A stretch of DNA of 64,000 nucleotides, from assembly GCA_965215705.1 (NCBI GenBank), contig CBDCEE010000003.1, positions 682,001 through 746,000 of the forward strand, written 5' to 3'. The translations under genes were made by a program, and so were the position numbers. Positions within the stretch are counted from its first letter, which is position 1. Each line of letters begins with the position of its first letter. This DNA is from JAAXPZ01 sp965215705 (GTDB taxonomy: Bacteria > Campylobacterota > Campylobacteria > Campylobacterales > Sulfurovaceae). The notes beneath the pieces are model-generated. The model saw nothing but the letters and a program-made list of their open reading frames with translations. It was not told the origin of the DNA and did no database searches. Shown in pieces: positions 35,286 through 44,196 of this stretch.

Positions 35286-36214
35286 CAGTACCCCATCTCC
35301 CTGTCCACCACATTATGCAAAGCGTTCCCCTGCATCGCAGCATGATAGTTCTCCACGATCTGTGCTGCCACCGACAGAGGATCCGTGATACTGGCAATAT
35401 GTGGGGTGATACTCACCTGTGGGTGTGCCCAAAAAGGGTGATCCTCCCGCAACGGCTCCTGCACCAACACATCCAGCCAGGCATGAGAGAGCTGTCCACT
35501 CTCCAGTGCCTCGATCAAGTCCACTTCGATCAGCTGTGCCCCTCTGCCTACATTGATGAACGTAGCACCTTTTTTGAGTCTGGCAAAAAATGCCTGATCA
35601 AAGAACCCTTCAGTCTGTGCCGTCAGTGGTAGGATGGAGACCACGATATCCAGACTCTGCATGACCGTATCCGTGACTTCACTCGGTGTATAGACCTCTA
35701 CACCTGCTATCTCTTTGGAACTATTGGCAAAGCCTTTGACGACAAAGCCCTCTGCTGCCAGCCGCTCTGCCACAAACTTGCCGATACTTCCCAGCCCATA
35801 GATCCCCACTGTCACACTGTCAAATCCTCTGGGCGGCAGCTCTGCCCAGACTTTCTCAGACTGCTGTTGTGCATAGCGGTGCAGCTGCATCGCTTGATAG
35901 CTGATAGTTGCAAGCAGGTACTCCCACATCGACTGGTTGAGTCTACTGTCAGTGAGTTTGAGTATAGGCATATCTCTATCTAGTGTCTTATCCTCCAGGA
36001 TATGGCTCACCCCTGCCCCTATGGAAGAGATCGCTTTGAGATGAGGAAAGTCATTCCATAGCCCATGAGGGTAAGGCCAGGTGAGTGCAAAGGTGATCTC
36101 CTCAGCATTGCCCACTTCAGGGTACACGCGAATATCAAGGGTGTCATCGACTGCTTTGAGTGCCTTTAACCATTGGGTGATGTCTCTGTCACCTTTATAG
36201 ATGAGTATTGCCAT
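35285..36214 (-). CDS. ghrA: D-2-hydroxyacid dehydrogenase, GhrA-type
   Basis: Start at 36214, after AAGAAGGAA and overlapping the upstream stop (TAATG). The 309-residue enzyme has the NAD(P) fold VGIYGLGSIGKFVAERLAAEG near residue 137 and catalytic elements FINVGRGAQLIEVDL (Arg), EPLREDHPFW (Glu) and SITPHIAS (His). The pattern fits glyoxylate/hydroxypyruvate reductase A, reducing 2-oxo acids with NADPH. It sits between a Gate-domain membrane protein and a TSUP permease in a tight operon. Confidence 0.88.
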   Translation of the reverse strand: MAILIYKGDRDITQWLKALKAVDDTLDIRVYPEVGNAEEITFALTWPYPHGLWNDFPHLKAISSIGAGVSHILEDKTLDRDMPILKLTDSRLNQSMWEYLLATISYQAMQLHRYAQQQSEKVWAELPPRGFDSVTVGIYGLGSIGKFVAERLAAEGFVVKGFANSSKEIAGVEVYTPSEVTDTVMQSLDIVVSILPLTAQTEGFFDQAFFARLKKGATFINVGRGAQLIEVDLIEALESGQLSHAWLDVLVQEPLREDHPFWAHPQVSITPHIASITDPLSVAAQIVENYHAAMQGNALHNVVDREMGY

Positions 36215-37086
36215 TATATATTCCTTCTTTTGTATATCCATAAAAACAACCACGAGATGATGATAGCTGCCACTGTCCTGATCAAGATCACCATCGTCAG
36301 ATCCGCCCCAAAGATTACAAACAGCAGGGTATCCTCGATGATCGCATGGCATATCATCAAGAAGGTACCGATATAGAAGATATCATAGCGACTCAGTGCC
36401 CCGCTCTGCTTCTCTTTGATGAGTACCCCTGCGCCGTAGGTGATGCCTAGGATGATGCCTACGGTGATCGTAAAGCCTTTGCTCACATTTTTGGCAGAGT
36501 TCTTGACAAAAGGACGGCTCCTGATCCAGTCCATCACAAAGATCAGTACAGAGATCAAAATAATGATCTTGACGGTCAGCATCAATGCACTACTCAGTGA
36601 AGTGGTGATCAGATCGGTAAAACTCTCATAGTGTTTTTGCGTAAAGGTCTCAGAGGTCACCGTCGCAGAAAACCATTCTGCTGGCATCTGAAACGCAATC
36701 CATGCGATCACCAGTCCACCACCAAAACGCAGGGCATAGGAGTAGAGATTGGAGATACCCAGCTTCTTCATAATGACATTCTCCACGATCAGAGAGTGGC
36801 ACACACCCAGAAAGATCGCCAGCACACTCCACTGATGTGGGGTCATATCCAGCGGTGCCGCGAAGGCTACGGCGGCGTAGAGGTTGAGGAACATCCCAGA
36901 GATGATAGAGAGTGCTGCCTCAGCAGGCAAGCCCAGCAAGCCCGTAAAGGGTTCAAAAAGAAACGCGACCTTCTCCAATACATTATAGTAATACAGAATA
37001 TCAGCGATGATATAGATAGGGATCACCAGCTTGATGATGATCCAGGCACTCTGAAGTGCAGTACGGAATGTTTCTTGGTAGTTCAT
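36214..37086 (-). CDS. Nucleoside-recognition (Gate) domain membrane protein
   Basis: A 290-residue integral membrane protein with duplicated Gate-type segments (IIIKLVIPIYIIADILYYYNVLEKV; GLLGLPAEAALSIISGMFLNLYAA; FLGVCHSLIVENVIMKKLG). It resembles YjiG/SpmA-type proteins, whose transported molecule is unknown. It is first in the operon with ghrA and TSUP and diverges from the AraC-type gene at 37179. Confidence 0.8.
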   Translation of the reverse strand: MNYQETFRTALQSAWIIIKLVIPIYIIADILYYYNVLEKVAFLFEPFTGLLGLPAEAALSIISGMFLNLYAAVAFAAPLDMTPHQWSVLAIFLGVCHSLIVENVIMKKLGISNLYSYALRFGGGLVIAWIAFQMPAEWFSATVTSETFTQKHYESFTDLITTSLSSALMLTVKIIILISVLIFVMDWIRSRPFVKNSAKNVSKGFTITVGIILGITYGAGVLIKEKQSGALSRYDIFYIGTFLMICHAIIEDTLLFVIFGADLTMVILIRTVAAIIISWLFLWIYKRRNI

Positions 37087-37178
37087 GGTATAATCCTAGC
37101 ATATTTTGCAAGCATTGTAACAGAGAAACCGGTTGCTGTCTTGTATAAAACTGACATAATTCAGGATAAAGGGAAAAA

Positions 37179-38001
37179 GTGGCAAAAGAGTGCATTATTC
37201 GGCTACGAGATACAGAGGGCTTTGTCTACGCAGAGCTCAAGCAAAACCTGGAGCATTTCCAGAACTTTGCCAAGCACTCCCACCCCTCTTTTAGCCTCTG
37301 TATGATCGGTGCAGGAGATATCTCTATCACCTACCATCCTGACACTGAGGTGATACTGCGTCCCGGACAGATCGCCCTCTTTTGCCCTGATCAGGTACAT
37401 CTGACCCGCAACCTCTCCGATACCCCACTGCCCTACTACAACCTCCATTTCAACAAAGCATGGGCATTGACTATCCAGCAGCAGCTTTTCGATACCCAGA
37501 AGCTACTGCCTGTGAAAGAGCCTATCATCTGTATGAGCGATGACACGTTATGCCACAGAGCTGATGGGGATCATCAAAGCACAGATCAACCAAGACTCAC
37601 TTACGCAGAGTGAGACAGAAGCGATGATCACTGCACTACTCCAGAAGCTCTTTGTACACGCTGCCGATGCACAGCACATCCCCAAAGAAGAGACACTCTT
37701 TGAAGAGATCAAACAGTATATCCTGGAGCACATAGACCAAGAGATCTCCGCCACCACCATCGCAGCCCATACAGGCTACAGCACTGCCCATATCTCCAGA
37801 AGATTCAAGCAGCACTTTGGGCTCACCCTCCAAGCCTTTCTCATCGACCAACGTATCCACCACGCCAAATCCCTCATGCTTCAAAACACTGATCTCTCTC
37901 TGGCACAGATCGCTCTGGAAGCAGGGTTTTATGATCAGAGTCACTTTATCAAAAACTTCAAAAAGGCATACTCCATCAGTCCCAATGCGTATAAAGTTTA
38001 A
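37179..38001 (+). pseudogene. AraC-family regulator, frameshifted
   Basis: Two overlapping frames make up one AraC protein. From GTG 37179 (RBS AAAGGG) runs a cupin-like sensor half (HSHPSFSLCMIGAGDISI; LRPGQIALFCPDQVH). From about 37540 in another frame runs the HTH half (ISATTIAAHTGYSTAHISRRF; LSLAQIALEAGFYDQSHFIKNF). The switch lies at GATGACACGTTATG. Adding one AC to this short AC run (GAT GAC ACA CGT TAT) restores a single frame, so a 2-bp slippage deletion or an assembly error is likely. Downstream is a TAXI-TRAP transporter it may have controlled. Confidence 0.8.
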
Positions 38002-38046
38002 AATTATATCGCTACAATAAAACATCTTAACTTTTAGGAGACTCCC

Positions 38047-39000
38047 ATGAAACTATCCAGATTATTGCCTCTCGCAAGTGCAGCACTACTCACTCTCAAT
38101 GCCCAAGCAGGTGACACACGCATCACCTACAAATCAGCCAAATCTACCTCTTCGTACTATCAGATGGCGGTACAGGTCGGTGAGCAGATCAACAAAGCCA
38201 CCAACGGTGCGCTTGTGCTTACCATCGAGGAGTCTCAAGGCTCAGTACAAAATGTCAAAGAGGCACGCAAACGTAAAGGCAACTATGTCTTTACCACGCC
38301 TCCCGTACTGGTCAAGCTCGCTACCAAAGGCAAGGCGATGTTCGCCAAGGACAAGCCAGAGGACTACGCCAAGATCCGCTCACTCTTCCCTATCCCCTTT
38401 CTGACCATGCATATGGTCGTGCGTGCAGACAGTGGCGTCAAGAGTTATGAGGATCTCGCAGGCAAGAGTCTCCTGATCGGCAAGGGAAGCTTCGGTGCCA
38501 AAGAAGCGAAAAAGTATATGAAACTTTTCGGACTCAAGGACAAGGTCAAGCTCATCGGCGCAGAGCTCTCTGGTGCCGTCGCAGCACTCAAGAACGGTCA
38601 GATCGATGGCTTTGCCACAGCAGGAAGCTACCCTGCACCCAATGTCATCGAAGCAGCTGCCAGCACCAAAATCAACATCCTCAGTATGAGCGATGAGCAG
38701 ATCAAACTCACCAAACGTGACAAGCTCATCATCCCTGCTGGCACCTACAGCGGTATCGATAAGGATGTCGTCACTACTACCCTGCCAGTAGGTGTCTACA
38801 CGACTACAGAGATGGATGAGGCAACCGCCTATGCCTTTACCAAAGCCTTCTGGGAGTCCAAGGACAACCTTGCCAAGCAGAGCGTCTGGTGGAAAGCAAT
38901 CACTACGGACAATCTCTCTATGTTCAAGGTCAAGCTCCACAAAGGTGCACTCAAATACTATAACGAGATGAAAGTAACACTCCCAGAAAATCTCAAATAA
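38047..39000 (+). CDS. TAXI-family TRAP transporter solute-binding protein
   Basis: A 317-residue periplasmic receptor with a signal peptide (MKLSRLLPLASAALLTLNAQA) and TAXI-type features: YKSAKSTSSYYQMAVQVGEQI, FPIPFLTMHMVVRADSGVKSYEDLAGKSLLIGKGS in part, and an ELSGAVAALKNGQIDGFA hinge segment. It delivers a ligand, often glutamate, another amino acid or an organic acid, to the fused permease, whose ATG overlaps its stop (TAATG). Confidence 0.88.
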   Translation: MKLSRLLPLASAALLTLNAQAGDTRITYKSAKSTSSYYQMAVQVGEQINKATNGALVLTIEESQGSVQNVKEARKRKGNYVFTTPPVLVKLATKGKAMFAKDKPEDYAKIRSLFPIPFLTMHMVVRADSGVKSYEDLAGKSLLIGKGSFGAKEAKKYMKLFGLKDKVKLIGAELSGAVAALKNGQIDGFATAGSYPAPNVIEAAASTKINILSMSDEQIKLTKRDKLIIPAGTYSGIDKDVVTTTLPVGVYTTTEMDEATAYAFTKAFWESKDNLAKQSVWWKAITTDNLSMFKVKLHKGALKYYNEMKVTLPENLK

Positions 39001-40796
39001 TGCTCTCTCGTGACACCGATACGCTACGCCCTCTCTACTACTGGGCAGTAGCACTGCTCGCCTTTGTGACGGTGGGGTTTCATATCTACCTGATCTTTAC
39101 AGGGCTCATCCCCAATCTTGTCAGCCGTCCCCTGCACCTCGCACTGGTGTTGCCCTGGGTCTTTCTCTTCCCCAAAAACGTCTCCAAACTCACTGCCTAT
39201 ACAGGCTATCTACTGCTTATCTTGGCACTGCTGGCTTCTGCCTATATCATCCTCAACCACAGTGATCTAGAGGATCAGTATGGCTCACTGGAGGGTACCT
39301 TACAGTTTTGGATCGCTGGGGTGTTGATCCTCAGCGTCATGGAGATGGCACGGCGCGCGGTCAAACTGGCTCTGCCCATGACCGCACTCATCGCCCTGCT
39401 CTATGGGATGTTCGGGCACTATATCCCCGGTAACTTTGGGCATCAGGAGATCCCACTGGAGAGCTTTTTAGGTACGCTTGTGGTAGCCGAGGGTGGTATC
39501 TACGGCAGTCTCACCGGTATCTCTGTCAATGTCGTGGCAGTCTTTGTAATCCTGGGAGCCTTTGTAGGTGTGGGAGAGGGTGGCAATGCCTTTATGGCGA
39601 TGTCTACCAAGCTTGCTGGCAGGCTCAAGGGCGGTGCCGCCAAGGTCTCCGTACTCGCTTCTGCCTTTTTTGGCTCTATCTCCGGTTCCGCTTCTGCCAA
39701 TGTCGCCTCTACTGGAGCCTTTACCATCCCCACGATGAAGCGTCTAGGCTACCCCGGCAGCCTCGCAGCTGCGGTCGAAGCGGTGGCTAGCACTGGTGGG
39801 CAGATCATGCCACCTCTTATGGGTGCAGGTGCCTTTATCATGGCGGAGCTTCTCGGGGTAAAATACACCACGATCATGGGTGCCGCGATCTTCCCAGCGA
39901 TCCTCTTTTTTGTCACGGTATGGATCGGTGTAGATATCTTTGCCAAGAAGTACAACCTACTTGCCATGAGCGACGAGGAGATCCCAGCCATGCAGCTGGT
40001 GCTCAAGCTCTCTCCCTTTTTCCTCATCCCCTTTGGTGCACTGCTGCTCTCTCTACTGGTGATCGGCAAAACACCTCAGTACTCTGCTGCATTGGCGATC
40101 TTTGCCTCGGTGGCTCTGCTGGTAGTCGATAGAGAGTGGCACTTCTCACTCAAGCAGTGGTTCTTTCGGTTCGTAGAGGGCTCCATCGTTGCCTCCAAGC
40201 AGATCGCGATCATCGCCTCGGTCATCATCTGTGCAGGTATCATCATCGGCGTGCTCAACATCACCGGTGTCGGGGTCAAGATCACCTCTGCGATCCTCAT
40301 CCTCTCAGGAGGCGAACTCTGGATCGCACTGATCCTGACTGCCTTTGCCTGCCTGATATTGGGTATGGAAGTCCCTACCACCGCTGCCTATATCATCTGT
40401 GTCTCCGTAGCAGGCCCCATCCTCCAAGAGTATGGCTTGCCAGCACTGGAAACGCATCTGTTTATCTTCTGGTTCGCCTTGCTCTCGACGATCACTCCAC
40501 CCGTATGCGGCACGGTCTTCATCGCAGCAGGGATGGCAGACTCCCACTGGCTCAAGGTCGCTTCTAAGGCGATGCGTCTAGGTATCGGACTCTATATCAT
40601 CCCGATTGCCTTTATCACCAACAGCTTCCTGATCCACCCAGAGACCAATCTCCTGCTCTCCCTACTCTCCTTTGTCAAGATCACCATAGGACTAGCCATC
40701 GTCTCCTATGCACTGGTGGGTGACAGCAGAGGGTGGGTGCAGAGAATGGGTATTCTGCTTATAGGATTACTCGTAGCGATCTACCCACTATTCTAA
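39000..40796 (+). CDS. TRAP transporter fused permease (DctQM type)
   Basis: A 598-residue membrane protein. The N-terminal four helices correspond to the small Q subunit and the rest to the large M subunit, with hallmark segments AFVGVGEGGNAFMAMSTKLAG, GSISGSASANVASTGAFTIP and GGQIMPPLMGAGAFIMAELLG. It uses an ion gradient to import the ligand bound by the TAXI receptor. TAXI systems typically have this fused layout. Confidence 0.92.
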   Translation: MLSRDTDTLRPLYYWAVALLAFVTVGFHIYLIFTGLIPNLVSRPLHLALVLPWVFLFPKNVSKLTAYTGYLLLILALLASAYIILNHSDLEDQYGSLEGTLQFWIAGVLILSVMEMARRAVKLALPMTALIALLYGMFGHYIPGNFGHQEIPLESFLGTLVVAEGGIYGSLTGISVNVVAVFVILGAFVGVGEGGNAFMAMSTKLAGRLKGGAAKVSVLASAFFGSISGSASANVASTGAFTIPTMKRLGYPGSLAAAVEAVASTGGQIMPPLMGAGAFIMAELLGVKYTTIMGAAIFPAILFFVTVWIGVDIFAKKYNLLAMSDEEIPAMQLVLKLSPFFLIPFGALLLSLLVIGKTPQYSAALAIFASVALLVVDREWHFSLKQWFFRFVEGSIVASKQIAIIASVIICAGIIIGVLNITGVGVKITSAILILSGGELWIALILTAFACLILGMEVPTTAAYIICVSVAGPILQEYGLPALETHLFIFWFALLSTITPPVCGTVFIAAGMADSHWLKVASKAMRLGIGLYIIPIAFITNSFLIHPETNLLLSLLSFVKITIGLAIVSYALVGDSRGWVQRMGILLIGLLVAIYPLF

Positions 40797-40834
40797 ATAA
40801 GTCCTTTTTTATCTGAATTAGCTATACTCCTCCA

Positions 40835-40904
40835 TCAATAGGGGTCTGGTGTTGCAATGTTGACTCTCAGAGTAAACATTCATACACCTGACTCCCCACC
40901 ATAT
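40835..40904 (+). promoter_or_regulatory. Structured leader repeat, copy 1 (upstream of hemerythrin-PAS gene)
   Basis: A 70-bp element nearly identical to 42722-42792. It folds as a long imperfect hairpin: GGTGT/ACACC outer, AATGTT/AACATT middle, ACTC/GAGT inner with loop TCA, plus GTC/GAC and GGG/CCC at the base. It ends exactly 13 nt before the ATG at 40918, leaving only the SD (AAAGG) and start outside. This looks like a 5' UTR control element or a mobile hairpin. Confidence 0.7.
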
Positions 40905-40917
40905 CCAAAGGCATCCC

Positions 40918-41901
40918 ATGAGTGAATTTTTCGCCAAAAAACCCTCCCCCTATGAAGACCAGTTCCCAGACGGTCACCCCGTACGCACTTACCTAGAGGA
41001 GAATATCCTCATCCGTGATCTCATCGGACAATTAGAGGCAACTTCTATTACAGAACAATTTGAACTTTTCAAGGCACTCTTTGCCAAGCTCTCCAAGGTA
41101 GAGCTGCACTTTGCACGTAAGGAGAACCAGCTCTTCCCCTATCTGGAGAAGCATGACTGGACAGGGCCATCTCAGGGTATGTGGGCATTTCATGACCAGA
41201 TCAGAGACGAGCTAAAGATCGTACGCAAGGCGATAGAGGCAGAAGAGATGGAGACCATCGCTACAGGTATCCAGACGGTCTACCGCTCCCTAGAGCACAT
41301 CCTACAGGTGGAAGAGAGCCGACTCCTGCCCAATGCGATGAACCTGCTCAGCGAAGAGGAGTGGAAAGAGTTCAAAGAGGGAGACAAAGAGATCGGCTGG
41401 ATGTTCGACACACCCCCTGCTCCCTACCCGGAAGACGCCTATATCCATCCGGGGCAAGACACCAAGAAGCGTACACTCCCCTTTGGCACCGAGGACAAAA
41501 CCCACTTTGACGAGGGCTGGCTCACCCCTGAGCAGGTCAACTCGATCTTCCGTATCCTGCCTGTGGATATCACCTATGTCAACGAGCATGATATCGTGGT
41601 GTTCTACAACAGAGGAGACGACAGAGTCTTCCCACGCAGTGCCGGGATCATCGGCAGAGAGGTTAAGTTCTGCCATCCACCTAAAAGCGTCGATCAGGTA
41701 CTCACCATCCTAGAAGAGTTCAAAGCAGGCCGCCAAGACCTCGCAGAGTTTTGGATCGAGTTCAAGGGTCAGTTTGTCCACATCCAATACTTCCCAGTCA
41801 GAGACGAAGACGGCACCTACAGAGGCGTCATAGAGATGAGTCAGGATGTCACGAGGGCGAGAGCGTTGGAAGGCGAGCAGCGGTTGTTGGATTGGGCGTA
41901 G
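40918..41901 (+). CDS. Hemerythrin-PAS protein (DUF438-like)
   Basis: A 327-residue cytoplasmic protein. Residues about 20-150 form a hemerythrin-like four-helix bundle with candidate iron ligands in DGHPVRTYLEEN, VELHFARKENQLFPYLEKH, AFHDQIRDEL and LEHILQVEESRLLP. Residues about 200-320 form a PAS domain (NSIFRILPVDITYVNEHD; FYNRGDDRVFPRSAGIIGRE) ending SQDVTRARALEGEQRLLDWA. This matches the hemerythrin and PAS parts of DUF438 proteins, which may sense O2, NO or redox state. No output domain follows. Its leader carries the structured repeat shared with argH. Confidence 0.85.
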   Translation: MSEFFAKKPSPYEDQFPDGHPVRTYLEENILIRDLIGQLEATSITEQFELFKALFAKLSKVELHFARKENQLFPYLEKHDWTGPSQGMWAFHDQIRDELKIVRKAIEAEEMETIATGIQTVYRSLEHILQVEESRLLPNAMNLLSEEEWKEFKEGDKEIGWMFDTPPAPYPEDAYIHPGQDTKKRTLPFGTEDKTHFDEGWLTPEQVNSIFRILPVDITYVNEHDIVVFYNRGDDRVFPRSAGIIGREVKFCHPPKSVDQVLTILEEFKAGRQDLAEFWIEFKGQFVHIQYFPVRDEDGTYRGVIEMSQDVTRARALEGEQRLLDWA

Positions 41902-41904
41902 CTC

Positions 41905-41953
41905 TAGTGCATAGTGCATAGTGCATAGTGCATAGTGCATAGTGCATAGTGCA
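41905..41953 (+). repeat. Seven tandem copies of TAGTGCA; low-complexity spacer follows
   Basis: Seven perfect 7-bp units begin 3 bp after the hemerythrin-PAS stop. The rest of the gap to 42192 is A/T- and purine-rich (runs of TTTCTTT and GAAAGAAAG that can pair with each other) and holds no credible gene. The unit number could vary by slippage, but no reading frame depends on it. Confidence 0.9.
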
Positions 41954-42192
41954 TAAAATACTGTCATGCTTGAACTAACTGGAAGCTTATTAAGACTTGG
42001 ATATTTCTAAAAACTCTTAGTTTCTTTCGAGGCGTTAGCCCTTTGGATTTTTTCTTTTTTGGTTCGTTTCTTTCTTTTTTATCCACGGAAAAAAGAAAAA
42101 ATGAATAAGGAAAGAAAGAGAAAGTCTATTCCTATCGAGAAAAGAGAACGAAGGTCAAGTGGTGCGTTCTACGCACCCTACACCCATTTCAT

Positions 42193-42552
42193 TTATCCAA
42201 ACAATTTCGAGAAAAACCCACCCTTATTCTTCCCAGCCAACTTATCGATAACCTTATAATAATACCCCTCATCCCGCATCCCGATCTCAGGAAAGAGTAG
42301 CTTCTCATCAGGCATAACTGCGATGGTGAAAGGTACGGACTGTACTTTGAAGGCAGTGGCAAGCTTGCTGTTTTTGGCTACGTTGCATTTGACCACTTGG
42401 ACGCCCTTTTCTTCGGCATAGGCGATGAGCTTCTCCTCTACAAAGACTCCCAACATTTGGCAGGGGCCACAGCTGGGTGAGTAGAAGTTTATCCAGACGG
42501 GCTTGTCGTTGTTTTTGATGATTGTTTCATAGTTTTTATCTGTAAGTTCCAT
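42193..42552 (-). CDS. Cytoplasmic thioredoxin-family protein
   Basis: A 119-residue thioredoxin-fold protein without signal peptide: active site NFYSPSCGPCQMLGVFVEE with CGPC at about residues 29-32, cis-Pro in VQSVPFTIAVMPDEK, and a basic C-terminal extension (GKNKGGFFSKLFG). It is probably a general disulfide reductase. It stands alone between repeat-rich spacers. Confidence 0.87.
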   Translation of the reverse strand: MELTDKNYETIIKNNDKPVWINFYSPSCGPCQMLGVFVEEKLIAYAEEKGVQVVKCNVAKNSKLATAFKVQSVPFTIAVMPDEKLLFPEIGMRDEGYYYKVIDKLAGKNKGGFFSKLFG

Positions 42553-42609
42553 GGGGAAGTATAACTTATTTACGATAAAATACTCTGTACAGAACCATCT
42601 GAATTTATA

Positions 42610-42696
42610 CCATCATTCCGTGCTAGACACGGAATCCACAATCCAATTAGTCAATATATTGGTGGTACCGTGGATCCTGAATCGAGTTCAGGATGA
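42610..42696. repeat. Two-hairpin palindromic element
   Basis: Hairpin 1 is ATTCCGTG/CACGGAAT (loop CTAGA, 42615-42635) and hairpin 2 is ATCCTGAA/TTCAGGAT (loop TCGAG, 42674-42694). The inner flanks (GGAATCCAC and GTGGATCC) and the ends (CATCATTCC and GGATGACG) also pair imperfectly, so the whole element is one large inverted repeat. Short frames across such elements often appear as spurious proteins. It looks like a MITE- or REP-type dispersed repeat. Confidence 0.75.
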
Positions 42697-42721
42697 CGAC
42701 AAAAGGTATTTTTCAGAGGAT

Positions 42722-42792
42722 TCAATAGGGATCGGATGTTGCAATGTTGACTCGTCAGAGTAAACATTCATACACCTGACTCCCCACCATAT
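42722..42792 (+). promoter_or_regulatory. Structured leader repeat, copy 2 (upstream of argH)
   Basis: The second copy of the element at 40835-40904, 71 bp. It differs from copy 1 at several places, yet the hairpin is kept: the inner stem ACTC/GAGT has loop GTCA instead of TCA, AATGTT/AACATT is identical, and the base is altered but still pairs. It ends exactly 13 nt before the argH ATG, the same spacing as copy 1. Confidence 0.7.
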
Positions 42793-42805
42793 TGCAGGAA
42801 ACAAC

Positions 42806-44194
42806 ATGTCAAAAAAGATCGCATCCGCTCGTATCTCAGAAGCCAGCTCTACCCTACTCCAAGCACTCAATAACTCTCTGCCTTTTGACAAGGCACTCTA
42901 CCGTGAGGATATCGAAGGCTCCAGAGCCCATGCCATGATGCTAGCCCAACAAGGCATCATCACCTCGGACGACCAAGCACAGATCGATGCAGGGCTAGAG
43001 AGCATACTCTCTGATATCCAAGAGGGTACTTTTAGCCTAGACGGAGACGATGAGGATATCCATATGGCGATCGAGGGTGAGCTTACCCGCCGTATCGGTG
43101 ATGCGGGCAAACGTCTGCATACCGCACGCTCTCGTAACGATCAGGTGGCACTGGATTTTAGGCTCTATGTGCAGAAGAATACCCAAGATATAGCCGGCTT
43201 GATATTAGAAAATATAAATACTTTACTGGGTGTTGCTGAAGCCAATGCAGAGACGATGCTCCCAGGCATGACCCACCTCCAGCACGCCCAACCGATCAAC
43301 TTCGGCTACCATATGATGGCGTATGCGAGTATGCTCAAGCGTGACTACGAGCGTTTCATGAGCTCCTACGAGCGCAACAACTTCAGCCCCATCGGCTGTG
43401 CAGCATTGGCAGGCACACCACACCCCATCGACCGCCAAGCCACCGCCCAGACACTGGGCTTCACTGCCCCTACTCTTAACTGTCTGGACACCGTGAGTGA
43501 CCGTGATTTCGCCTTGGAGATATTATTTAATATCAGTACCCTCATGATGCACATGAGCCGCCTGAGCGAAGAGCTAATCCTATGGTCTGCTGCAGAGTTC
43601 CGTTGGGTGACGCTGAGTGACCGTCACGCCACAGGCTCCTCCATCATGCCACAGAAAAAGAACCCAGACATCCCAGAGCTCCTCCGAGGCAAAACAGGAC
43701 GCGTCAACGGCAACCTCGTAGCACTGCTCACTGTCATGAAGGGCTTACCTCTCGCCTACAACAAAGACATGCAAGAGGACAAAGAGGGGGTCTTCGACTC
43801 CGTTCGCACCGCCCTGCTCTCCCTACAGGTGCTCAACGAGATGATCGCAGACATGACCATCAACACAGAGGCGATGGAGCGAGCCTGCATGATCGGACAC
43901 CTCTCCGCCACCGACCTAGCCGACTATCTGGTCAAAGACCAAGGACTCCCATTCCGAGATGCCTACCACATCACAGGCAACGTCGTCAATCTAGCCGAAG
44001 AAAAAGGCGTGGATATCTCTGAGCTCTCTCTGTCTGACCTGCAGAGCATCGATGAGCGTATCGGTGAGGGAGTCGTGGCACTGTTGGATAACCGTGCTTC
44101 TATGAATGCTCGATTGTCTGAGGGTGGAACGGCTACTGTTAGGGTTTTGGAGCAGGTTGAAAGTATGAAAATTTGGTTAGGAGAGCAAGAATAA
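42806..44194 (+). CDS. argH: Argininosuccinate lyase
   Basis: A 462-residue enzyme that splits argininosuccinate into arginine and fumarate, the last step of arginine synthesis. Signatures: RLHTARSRNDQVALDFRLYV near residue 110, GMTHLQHAQPINFGYH with the catalytic His/Thr region, and the superfamily loop GSSIMPQKKNPDIPE near 280. RBS AGGA follows the structured leader. No other arg gene is adjacent. Confidence 0.97.
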   Translation: MSKKIASARISEASSTLLQALNNSLPFDKALYREDIEGSRAHAMMLAQQGIITSDDQAQIDAGLESILSDIQEGTFSLDGDDEDIHMAIEGELTRRIGDAGKRLHTARSRNDQVALDFRLYVQKNTQDIAGLILENINTLLGVAEANAETMLPGMTHLQHAQPINFGYHMMAYASMLKRDYERFMSSYERNNFSPIGCAALAGTPHPIDRQATAQTLGFTAPTLNCLDTVSDRDFALEILFNISTLMMHMSRLSEELILWSAAEFRWVTLSDRHATGSSIMPQKKNPDIPELLRGKTGRVNGNLVALLTVMKGLPLAYNKDMQEDKEGVFDSVRTALLSLQVLNEMIADMTINTEAMERACMIGHLSATDLADYLVKDQGLPFRDAYHITGNVVNLAEEKGVDISELSLSDLQSIDERIGEGVVALLDNRASMNARLSEGGTATVRVLEQVESMKIWLGEQE

Positions 44195-44196
44195 GC

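Noticed and set aside
37540..38001. Treating the HTH half of the AraC gene as an independent gene
   Set aside because: Its ATG has no RBS and the upstream half continues the same family in another frame. A 2-bp deletion explains both.
41905..41953. Possible CRISPR array
   Set aside because: The 7-bp units abut with no spacers, and no cas gene is near.
42059..42259. 66-codon frame in the Lys/Arg-rich spacer
   Set aside because: Low-complexity translation of purine runs, overlapping the end of the thioredoxin gene.
42551..42763. 70-codon plus-strand frame across the two-hairpin element
   Set aside because: The product only reads through palindromes. There is no RBS and the codons are set by the repeat.
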